53,071 bases of DNA from contig JBNGIS010008304.1 in NCBI GenBank assembly GCA_049999725.1, forward strand, positions 1 to 53,071, read 5' to 3'. How positions within the stretch are numbered: position 1 is the first letter of the stretch; each line of letters begins with the position of its first letter. Both the position numbers and the translations under genes were made by a program. The notes under the pieces are model-generated. The model did not search any database. It was not told the origin of the DNA and worked only from the letters and a program-made list of their open reading frames with translations. Below, piece by piece: positions 10,797 to 19,779 of the stretch. The stretch comes from Haplomitrium mnioides (lineage: Eukaryota > Marchantiophyta > Haplomitriopsida > Calobryales).

Positions 10797-12190
10797 TTCA
10801 TACAGTTTCTAGCGGATTTCGTGGATAGCTACAAGGACGCGAAGCGCATTGAGTGCGATTTCATCAAGCTTGCCATCCACATCAATATTCTGAAGCCCAA
10901 GTAGGGCATCAATATTCAAGCACTAGTGCCACATCCGAGCGCGGCAACATTCTCAATTAACTAGCAGACTTTTCTACCCAAAAGAAAAGAAAGAAGGTTG
11001 AGCCAACTGAGGCTCCAAAACAGAAGAAACTGACTGCCAAGAAGAAAAAGCCTATTCTAGTACTAGTCATTAAGGAGGAGCCAGCCCCCTTGAAATCTAC
11101 AGCAAAGTCATCTTCTGCTGCTCCTTCGTCTTCATCACCAAGCAACTCAGGGCAAGAATAAGATCCGGAGCCAGTTCAAGCTCCAATATCAAGAGCTAAA
11201 AAGCAATCCCACAAGGGGTTGCGAACTTTCCAAGAAAAGGTGGACCTTCAGATAATATCTGAGGAAGACAAAAACAAAATAAGGGAGTTTGCAGTCCATC
11301 AATGCAGAGTCCATGAAGAAACAATCATAATAAGGTTGAAGAATTTGAATCTGCCTAAATCTGGAATGGACAATTGGGGTTTATTCCAGATTAGAAGGTT
11401 GAATGAAGATTTTGTTGAGCTTCCGTTGTAGAGAATGCTCACAAACAAGTATATGCATAGTTTTTTTATTGTTGTTGTTGACCCGAAGTGTGGATTAAAA
11501 GACAAGTAGGAGTTCGATATTAGGAACCCTGACAAGTATTGAATCTCACATTATCGCTATGTAATTGTTATGTCTGCATGGGCCTTACACCAACTGAGGC
11601 CCGCATTTTTGCTACTAATGACAACTACAATCAGAGGTACAGGCTAGAAATGACCTCTGTTCAAAAGGTCAAATATTGGCATCAAAGATTTGTAGAGAGT
11701 GGGATGATGTCATCCCAAAAATTGAAAAGAGAGTTGATGTTGGAAACCTTGGAGATAAAGCCCAAGTCAACACTTGAGAAAACCATAACTTCTCAAGACA
11801 ACTAGTTCCAGCTGACATTCAAAAGTGGAGAGCTATGAGATCTACAACAAAGCATTTTTTTGATGTGGGAGATGAATACGGTCAAAGGCCAGAAACCAAA
11901 GGCCAAAGGATCTCTGAGAATAGAGGACATGAAGTGGACACCTTAGAGGCCCCTTCAGGGTATTTCTGACAAAGTAAATATTTCAGTTTTGAAGCAGGTG
12001 GAAGCTGGAGAGCTTTTAATAGACAAAATGTCTGGGGAGGCAGAGAGACATAAAGTTTTGGTTGTTATGGTTAAATTTTTTTTTATCAAATGTTTACTGC
12101 AACACTTGGGAGGAGGCAAGAGAGGAGTACCCTCTCCACACTGAGGAGTCCAAGATGGTTGCTTTCTATTCAAGCTTTGAGAAGCTTTTG
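10797..12190 (+). pseudogene. methyltransferase-family gene copy A, N-terminal part with possible ParB-like domain
   Basis: Coding traces follow an acceptor-like TTTTCAG. A Lys/Pro/Ser-rich tract (KKVEPTEAPKQKKLTAKKKK, about 10975-11160) precedes an open stretch at 11219-11431 with FQEKVDLQIISEEDKNKIRE and NWGLFQIRRLNEDFVELPL. Next, 11432-11570 reads IVVVDPKCGLKDK, EFDIRNPDKY and SHYRYVIV around stops. An open stretch at 11539-11805 carries GLTPTEARIFATNDNYNQRY, then LEMTSVQKVKYWHQRF. An LxxxEAR.hA..xN segment after a partner-loop resembles ParB/sulfiredoxin-fold proteins, but this is a weak match by eye. The coding trace ends with FEKLL before a GTAAGTTC donor at about 12191. Stops and an apparent deletion around 11565 make it a pseudogene. 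It is collinear with the methyltransferase exons downstream. Confidence 0.45.
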
Positions 12191-12492
12191 GTAAGTTCTT
12201 CTTTTTGCATCACATTCATTTCTAAGGAGTTGCAGTGAATTTATTTTAAGTTGTCTTTTGTTTTCATAAAATAGGTTTAGGGTCCATGTGTGCATGGACT
12301 TCAAAGTCATTGCGTGCATGGACTGCGAAGTCCTTGTTTGTAGGGACTGCAAACTCCATGCGTGCATGGACTTTGCTATCTATATGTGCTTGGATTGTGA
12401 AGTCCATGCGTGCATGGAATTCAGTATCCCTCTCTAGTATATAATTTTTTTTTTGTCTCCATATAATGTTTTCTAATTTTTCTTTGTGCAAG
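12191..12492 (+). other. intron of copy A carrying a palindromic-core array
   Basis: It is bounded by a GTAAGT donor at about 12191 and an AAG or CAAG acceptor-like site at about 12490. The interior at 12275-12425 holds four to five repeat units, e.g. GGTCCATGTGTGCATGGACT and AGTCCATGCGTGCATGGAAT, which read as near-perfect inverted repeats. Confidence 0.6.
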
Positions 12493-13767
12493 GGCACAAA
12501 ACTTTCAAACGTCAGCTGGCTAAGAAATTGACAGCAAGTGCAAAAGGTCAAAAAAGATTAGGGGTCAAAGAAGCCCCAAAAGATCAAGACCATGCTCCCA
12601 CTCTCATTTCCTATCCTCCTACTTTTCTTCTTCATTGCCAAAAGGCTAGAGAGTAGAAATCAAGGTAGCAAAGCGGTGCTGCATCTCTTACAATTGAAGA
12701 AGTTGTAAGAGACGAGGACGAGTACTTAATGTCCTTTGTCGATGGTCTCAATGTGGCATTTTACCAAGTCCATAAGAAGACCAACGCTCAATAGTTGAAG
12801 GGCTTAGTGAAACCTAGGTGTTTCACTTTGGCTATTGTGGATTTTCCTTATGGTTACAACCTTAAGGAATGTAAGCTTGACGATTCTGAACCATTTTCAA
12901 AAGATGACATTTTTGACATGGTTTCATCTTTTGCGGCAATTACAACGTTGGATTTTTGGTCTTTTGTTATTATACACTCATTGTAACAATTTGGCATCAT
13001 TGAAGATACCCTTTTGGAAAGTTTGTTGTGCAATCAACCACGACATCCGGTAAGTTGTTCTTTGATTTTTTAGTTTTTAATTTCTCTTTTTTACTTTTCC
13101 TACACTTTGATTACAATGTTTGATTTGTTTATTTTTCTCTTTATGGAGACAAAAGCAACATTCATCATTCTGGTGGTTCAAGAATTGCACATGCCCATGA
13201 ATATTGGACTGTGGGCTACTGGACAAAAGAAGGGAAGAGAAGCATGAGGCTTTTAAATTTGCAGCATGCTCTTGCAACTGGACTTCCTCGGCAAATAATG
13301 CGTAGTGTTTTTAGTTGTCTTGTGGTTTCTACCAAACTTAAACATCTAGGAGATGATACTCCTATCAATGTTAATCAAAAGTTGTAGGCTCTTTACAATT
13401 TTTTCATCGACCATTTGTCAACATAGTAGGATTGGATATTAGATCTTTGCTCGGAGTCTGGCACATGCATTGTCTGTGCTTTAAAGTTGATGGAAAACTG
13501 TATCGTGGTGGAATATGATAGACGTTAGTCTATCTACATTCCTTAGAGGGTTTTGACGATGGCTTCCTTGCCATCCGATGTAACTAAGTCACAGATAGTT
13601 TATGCATACCACAAGGAACATGTTCCTCCTGGTACTGCAAAGGCTATTGGTGATTCTGTCATAATATTTGGGACTGGAAAGTCTTGACAAGACTCTCTAA
13701 TGGCTGTAGATGCTCAGTCTTTGGATTTAGATGAGACAATTCCTCTCAAGGAGAATAGAGCCTGATC
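12493..13767 (+). pseudogene. beta-class (N6A/N4C) DNA amino-methyltransferase, copy A
   Basis: The first coding block reads EDEYLMSFVDGLNVAFYQVH, an in-frame TAG at 12792-12794, then CFTLAIVDFPYGYNL, with DFPYG at 12840-12854 as a D-x-P-Y catalytic motif IV. DFWSFVIIHS follows. A GTAAGT donor at 13050 opens a ~97-bp intron; the second exon starts at about 13147 with DKSNIHHSGG. It continues through YWTVGYW and GLPRQIMRSVFSC to WILDLCS at about 13433-13453, the AdoMet-binding motif I region, and VVEYDRR. Motif IV before motif I is the beta order of amino-methyltransferases. At least five stops interrupt it and the motif I glycines are altered. The acceptor at 13145-13146 has lost its AG compared with copy C. 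Substrate base (A or C) cannot be told. Confidence 0.6.
13050..13146 (+). other. short intron in methyltransferase copy A
   Basis: It starts GTAAGT, is T-rich and ends ..TTTATGG where copy C has ..TTTTGCAGG. Copy C has a matching ~101-bp intron at 52723-52823 in the same codon context (CACGACATC before, GACAAAAGC after), so the intron is shared by the family and predates the copying. Confidence 0.65.
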
Positions 13768-13769
13768 AT

Positions 13770-16750
13770 TTGTTTGAATGTTAGGTCACAAGCTAGGAGA
13801 TTGAAGAAGCCTCTGAAAGAGTTTTGTTGGAGCACAAGGAGGAGCACATTCATCAATGAATAGCAAAATGGTGTCTCTTGGCTATAAGAAAGTGCTATCC
13901 TATCATCTGTCGGAGCATGACATAGAAAGTAATTGAGGACAATGGAGGTGAGCAAAGTTGTGTTGAAAGTATTAGAAGCATGCAACATCAGGATCCGAGG
14001 GTAATTGCTGGAGTAGATTTGTTTTCAATTCTTAGGTTGAGTTCATTGGAGGATTGAGAAGAGCTTGTTGGAGGTTGAAAATTATTTGAATTGTATGGAT
14101 CTATAAAGGAGAATAGGGCCGCCGCAATTGGTAAGGAAACCCTAAAAAATTAGAGAACGTTAAGGCAATGCTGGAGGCGATGGAAAGGATGTGTATCACC
14201 AACAACAACGTCTCTAGCCCTACCTCTTATTGGTGGTAAAGGGAGGAAGTGTGGTGAGAACTGAATCTACAATATAACAAGGAAATGCATGGAGATATCA
14301 TCAATCCATTCCTAGACTATGACATTGCTGGGAGAAGTAGGAATGCAACAATGGAGGTATGACAATCCAGGTGGAAGAACAAAAAATCTGTAAACCAAAT
14401 GTTGGCAGGGTCAAGTGCAGCTTTGTTTTTGTTTGTGAAGGTAGAAGACCATTCAAAAATCTGGCGCCATAGGTCGATACAAGGGGGCCAATTGAAGTGC
14501 TCAACTTTTTGTCGAGTGCTTTTATTGATTTTTTCTAAGAAAAAAGCAAGGTGGAGGTGTTCAAGAGCGCTGGGAAGGAGGCGAGACCAAGCTTGACGAA
14601 GGCAGCATCGAAGAAACCAAGATCTCTCTCCGAGAAGCTCTTTTGGTCAATAATGAGGAGGCTCGAACCCTCTTCGGGCAGTTGGAATATCAGTGAGGCA
14701 ACATGGAAGAGGCTCTTTAAATATTTGACGGAATAGAATTAGTAGTGCTCATGCCACGCTTACGCTTCATTACTGCTGATAAGGGACGACATCGGAAATC
14801 TCGTGCACGTTCTTAGAGTGCTTTGTCTTCCTGCTTATATTCATCTGGTCTCCTGTTTGAAGCCATCTATTTGAAAGCCAGGGTGCTGCAGAAGCTTGGC
14901 CGGCCACCAGAAGCTTCATATGAGTGTAAGATTGTGATTCCATGAGGAGGCAAGATAGGAAGCCGTTAAAGAAAGAGGATAATAGTCGGGAAGGTTGCGA
15001 GATAATGTTGCTGCAGGATTCTTGAGGACATCTGACTAGTATTCATGGTAGAAGCTTTTGGTGAAGGGCAATACATCGAGTTGTCATTACATGCTTTTGA
15101 AAGTGCAGCCCTTCGATTTGTTAGGGAGATTTGAAAGAAGGAAATGGTTGAACTGTTCGTCGATGAAGGTTTCTTTGAAAAGGTTGATGAGAACCTATGC
15201 CAAGGATAATTTTGGGAAGCTTGGAGATGGATGCAGAGTGTAAGAATGTGAGTGGAGCCTTCCTTCCAATCTAAGAAAGAGCCACCAATTTTCTTGAGAG
15301 TGGAATATATTGCCATCGAGATGGACATGACATTGATGCAATGCTGAAGGAAGTTGCCTCATAAGTGTTGTTGAGGAATATCTTTGTATAAGAGATGGAA
15401 TTGCTGAGACGATTGACTTTCGATAGCCGCAAATCACCCTCCTTGCAGATTTGCACAGTACATGGAGTTGCAGATTGATGCTGCGGTTTGAGATGTCCTA
15501 TTGTTTGTGGTGGGAAAAATATGTGAGGGACTATTTTTCACAAGCCTTTTTGGTCCTTGAGGGCCTCTGAATGCACTGAACAAAAACATGAGTGGTTGGT
15601 TAGAGTGGGTCTACTACAAGCATGGAAGTGAGGTAGTGACGGCTGTGGTTAACATCAAGGCAAGACTAGCATTGTGTTGTGAAAATTGAAAAACAAGGAA
15701 GCACGGTGCCATTGACTGAAGCTCACCAAACTCAGGACTAGTTGAAGGATGCACATCCAGAGCTGACTGAAGAGGGTGTTGTTAGAATGTAGAGAGGTGG
15801 ATAACTACACAAGAAGGAGATCATTGAGCATTGTTGTCAGGAGTGCTCAACCATGCAAGAAAATGGGTTTGAATCCCGTCAACGCAGGCTGTTTGAAGGA
15901 GAGCTGAAATGACTTTGAAGGGTCCTCCTTGTTTGTTCATGCGTCAAGCATACCTCTTAGTAGATCAGGTGGCCAGAGGTGAGAAGTGAGGTGCTATGTT
16001 GCTGAAAACAAAAAAGAAAAGAGTGAGGAGCAATCGTTGCTGGCATATTTGCTAAGCAGAGCTATCAATCTAAGTTTCAATCCAGGAGGTACAAAAGGGT
16101 GTGCAAGTGTTGGTGCAGGTCTTTGTCGTGCCAAGGCAGGGCCCAATTGTTAAAAGGAGCACTTTGTTATAGAGGCTTGTTCAATCGAAGTGCAGGATAT
16201 AGGCACGAGACAGGGGATGTCCAATCGCAATGAGTGGAGGTGTTGGTGGTCCAGCTAATTGAGCTCTGAAATCCATCAAGCAATAATTAAATTCTTTGTT
16301 GAGCATTAATAGCAGTGCGTGAAAGCTGATAGATCAAAAAAGTATGAATGAGTGTGTGCAATAGACTAAGCAGCTCTTTGTCACTCAAGAGGAGTAAGCA
16401 ACAAACATTTTGTTTGCAAAAAACATGATGGCCAGAGAGGGATGGAGCGCTAAAGGTCTGCAAAATTGATAGGTGAGTTCTTACAGTCTGCAGAACTACA
16501 AAGAGGCTCCCAATTTCAGCCCTCTTTGTAGTCTTTGAGAGAGGTCAAGAGGCATTCAAACAATTGTCAATGACTATTGGTGAGCCTTCATTGAGCAATG
16601 CAAGAGGTGATGATGGGTGTTGGAGACATTTTTCTGAAGAGAAATTGACATGGCAAAAGGAGCAAGTTCAAGAAGTTTGCTTATCAAGAAATGGAGCATC
16701 CTTTTCATTCAACCTAGAGATATTTGTTGAGGCAGAGCAACAACATTAAT
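13770..16750. other. no gene recognised, decayed repeat-like DNA
   Basis: Moderately GC-rich sequence with many short frames interrupted by stops on both strands. I see no domain motif. It could hold an old transposon or a flank of the CSI1-like fragment. Confidence 0.35.
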
Positions 16751-16757
16751 TGAGCCG

Positions 16758-17107
16758 AGCAGCAGCAGGAATATGCAGCTTCATTGCTGTTAATTCTGTC
16801 ACAAGAGGTGGATGACAGTAAGTGGGCAATTACCGCGGCTGGTGGCATTCCTCCCTTAGTACAGTTGCTTGAGACTGGTTCCTCTAGAGCCACAGAGGAT
16901 TCAGAATCTGCGGTTGTGCTGGGGAATTTGTGCAGCCACAACAAAGACATCCAAGCATGTGTGGAGACAACAGAAGTTGTGCCTGCCCTATTGTGGTTGC
17001 TCAAGAATGCTGGTATCAAAGGACAAGAAATTGCCTCAAGAGCCATGACGCAGCTGAAGGAAGAACATAGGAGTTTGAGAGTTGCAAGTTCATCAAAGGG
17101 CAATTGA
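16758..17107 (+). pseudogene. fragment of a CELLULOSE SYNTHASE INTERACTIVE-type ARM-repeat protein
   Basis: The plus frame reads [20 protein letters not shown], then [37 protein letters not shown] and [19 protein letters not shown]. These are consecutive armadillo repeats, and the wording is diagnostic of the plant CSI1/POM2 family, which links cellulose synthase complexes to cortical microtubules. Only about 115 codons remain, against roughly 2,100 in the family. It ends at TGA 17105-17107 and the homologous stretch starts in mid-repeat, so this is a captured or retained fragment. Flanks show no further ARM repeats that I can recognise. A related open stretch at 17207-17599 does not look like ARM sequence. 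Confidence 0.8.
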
Positions 17108-17109
17108 GT

Positions 17110-18300
17110 GCAGAGTTGGAGGCAAATCATGGGAGGCTGTGTTTTGTTGAGAAGAGGGCTGGAAATTTAGCTTCATATGAGGCATTGAGTGTGAGGAGGA
17201 AGATAATTGGCACCGAAGAATGCTGTTAAAGAATGGGTTGAAGAACAATTTTCATACCAAGGATTGCTGCAGCTAAAGAGTTTTGTTGCAGAATCTGGTG
17301 GAGTTGGAGAGTTTTGTTATAGAATTCATTGGAGCTGGTGTGTTTGCTGGAATTCTGAATTGAAGGGTTTCACCAAAGTAGAAGTCCATGGACTCTTTTT
17401 TGTTCGCTGCATCAAACTTGGTCATTGTTGTAAAGAAATCGAGGAGACAAATGTTTGGAGGCAAAATATGAGAGATCGTATTCAACTCAATGGATTTACA
17501 AAAGTGAAGAGGCTTGCGGCACGGCGGCGCTCTCTTCGATCTCCCCTTCTTTTCTCTCTACATACTCTGTATTTATACTTAAAAATTACCCTAAATTAAC
17601 TTAACAAAACTAACCCTAAAGAGGGTCCACAAAATAAGACTCTACCCGTCATCCTACGGGTTACGTCATCCTACGGATTATGTACAGAGCTTGGTATTTC
17701 AACAATTGTGCCAATGTGGGAGCAAGAGCTGTGGTCTGTCTCAGATCAGCAAGGTCACATTAGTGAAGAAGGAATTGAGATTGTTGAATGTATCAATGAA
17801 AAAGAGGAAAGTGCCTTCGTAGGTTTGAAGCCTATCGAAGAGTTGGAAGTTCTAGAAGTCGATCAGTACAGTAAGTTTGTCTAATTGTTCGATCAAGAGT
17901 GGCCTGGGCAAGAATTTTGCAGAGCAAAAAATCTTTCAAGCTTGGTGTTGAGATGGAAAGAGGAGATAGAGCAGACAACAAAGTTGAAGAATATGTTATG
18001 CAGCCAGCACAGGTAAGAAGGAGGTTGGGATTGTGAAGTATTTTTGTTATGGGAGTGTGTTTGTTGCAGGTTTGGCCAGAAACAGAGATAAAAAAAAATT
18101 AAAGAAGAGAGAGAAATCGGGCCAGGGTTGCATATGTGAGTTTGTTGTAGGCTGGAAGGAGATCAGAAATCCAAAAAGGCTGTCTGACCCTTCACTGTAG
18201 AGTTGCCAAAGCGTTTGTTCAGTTGGTTGCTATTTGTTGAAGTTGGAGTTGGAGAGGAAGGTTAGTGAAGTGCAAGGCACCATCATTGGTGAGTTTTCCC
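17110..18300. other. no clear gene
   Basis: A frame at 17207-17599 (130 codons) has no motif I know. A short local repeat, TACGGGTTACGTCATCCTAC, lies near 17653. The rest shows nothing recognisable. Confidence 0.35.
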
Positions 18301-18309
18301 GTTACCTCT

Positions 18310-18770
18310 GGAGAGTGGCAGAAACTCAACATGAAGATCGACGATCAAAGCCTGCTGTCAGGAACTGATGACACTAGCAGGGAGTTGTGGCAGCTTGTCA
18401 CTGCCATACATGATGAGGTTGGAGGGTCCAAAGCTTTGTGTTGACTCCACAAGGTGAAGACCGCACGTAGTAAACCTTGAGTAGTAAATAGAATGGATTT
18501 TTGGAAGGAAGTTAGGGAGATAGATGGAATTAGGAATCTTGACATTGTTCGAGGGAACATCAATGCCTTGTCTTGGAGTGTTATTCAAGGAGTGAAACAC
18601 AACATATATAAAGTTAATTGTATTCCGCTTCAGATCTCTGTTATGTATTTTGCTTTCATCCACCTTTCCTCTCTCATGCGTTATGTTATGTTTTATGTAT
18701 GTATGTCAAGAAGAGAAGACCATGGCAGGGCTCCTCCCCCTATGCCATGTTGCTCTCTTCGTCCCAACAG
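18310..18770 (+). repeat. probable LTR end of a retrotransposon
   Basis: This stretch ends immediately before a plant-type primer-binding site at 18771. It contains a TATA-like ACATATATAAAG at about 18602. Its first part, including GGCAGAAACTCAACATGAAG and the segment to about 18460, recurs in diverged form at 36880-37005. The 5' boundary was not determined. Confidence 0.5.
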
Positions 18771-18788
18771 TGGCGCCATTGCCGAGGA
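18771..18788 (+). other. primer-binding site, Athila/Ogre-like type
   Basis: TGGCGCCATTGCCGAGGA closely resembles the TGGCGCCGTTGCC type of primer-binding site common in plant non-chromodomain Ty3/gypsy elements. No gag-pol of that lineage follows: the sequence passes at once into the palindromic-core array of another LTR-like repeat. Confidence 0.6.
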
Positions 18789-18924
18789 CTGCTCTTTTCG
18801 TCATAGCATTGAACAAATTGTTTTATTAATACAATATTTTTTTTACAAAGTTTTATTTGCCAAAGTTTCAACTTGTTGCACTCTCAATCCATTTCAAGTC
18901 TTTTCATCATGATTCAATTTGGTG

Positions 18925-19440
18925 CGCCTAAGAATGGTTTGGAGTCAATTGCTAGCATAAGAATGGTTTGGAGTCAATTGCTAATCTAAGAATGGTTTGG
19001 AATCCCTGTGCACATGGGCTTGGAGTCCATACTCTTGCAATCTTTGGCCACTCAGGCTTTATGTTCTTGTTTAGAGTCTATGCACATATAAGCTTTCTAG
19101 TTCTTGTTTGGAGTCTATGCCCGCATTAGAGGTTCTTGTTCAGAGTCCATGCACGCATAAGCCAAAGAGTTCTTGTTCAAAGCCTATGTGTGCATAGGCT
19201 TTAGGGTTCTTGTTTAGAGTCTTGGCACGCATAGGCTTAAGGGTTCTAGCTCAAAGTCCATGCGTGCATAGCTTTATTGTTCTTGTTCAAAGTCTAAGCA
19301 CACATAAGCTTTAGGATTTAAGTTCGGAATCTATGTGTGCATAGGTTTTAGGGTTCTAGTTTGGAGTCTATGCTCGTATAGGATTTAACAACTATGACGC
19401 TCAAAGTCTGGTTCAAAGTCCGTACCCGACTAGACATCCA
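18925..19440 (+). repeat. palindromic-core minisatellite array in a chromovirus LTR
   Basis: About eleven units of 35-41 bp, each like GTTCTTGTTTAGAGTC followed by TATGCACGCATAGGCTTT. It is preceded by three diverged 27-37 bp units with AAGAATGGTTTGGAGTCAAT. Cores are imperfect inverted repeats. Confidence 0.85.
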
Positions 19441-19776
19441 TGTTTGCATATAATTTTTTTTTCATAAACAGATATATGTTTAGTTTAATTTTTGATGAAT
19501 TTAGTGTATACACAATAGTGTGAGGTCTTAATAAAATATTTTAATAACCAAAATGCTTGTTTTCTAGGGTGTTTTCTATCAACAATTTTTTTAAATATAA
19601 TCTCAATGTAAAATACGCAATTTGTATTTCTAAAAAACAATTTTCTTTACGAAAAAAATATCACAAATGAAAAATTGATATTTTTCAATACCAAATCACA
19701 AAAATGATATTTTTGGCTACCAAGTAAAACAGGAACTCAGCAGCGGTTTCTAGTTCAAAGTAGCAGTTGTTCAACA
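19441..19776 (+). repeat. 3' part of the 5' LTR, chromovirus 1
   Basis: AT-rich sequence ending in GTTTCTAGTTCAAAGTAGCA then GTTGTTCAAC. The same terminus occurs at 35680-35706 (same strand) and, reverse-complemented, at 24481-24505 and 45998-46040, which defines an LTR-like family end. Confidence 0.65.
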
Positions 19777-19779
19777 TGT

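Noticed and set aside
18925-19440. CRISPR array (regular repeats with spacers)
   Set aside because: Units are contiguous variants of one minisatellite; the would-be spacers are themselves repeated and the genome is a plant.
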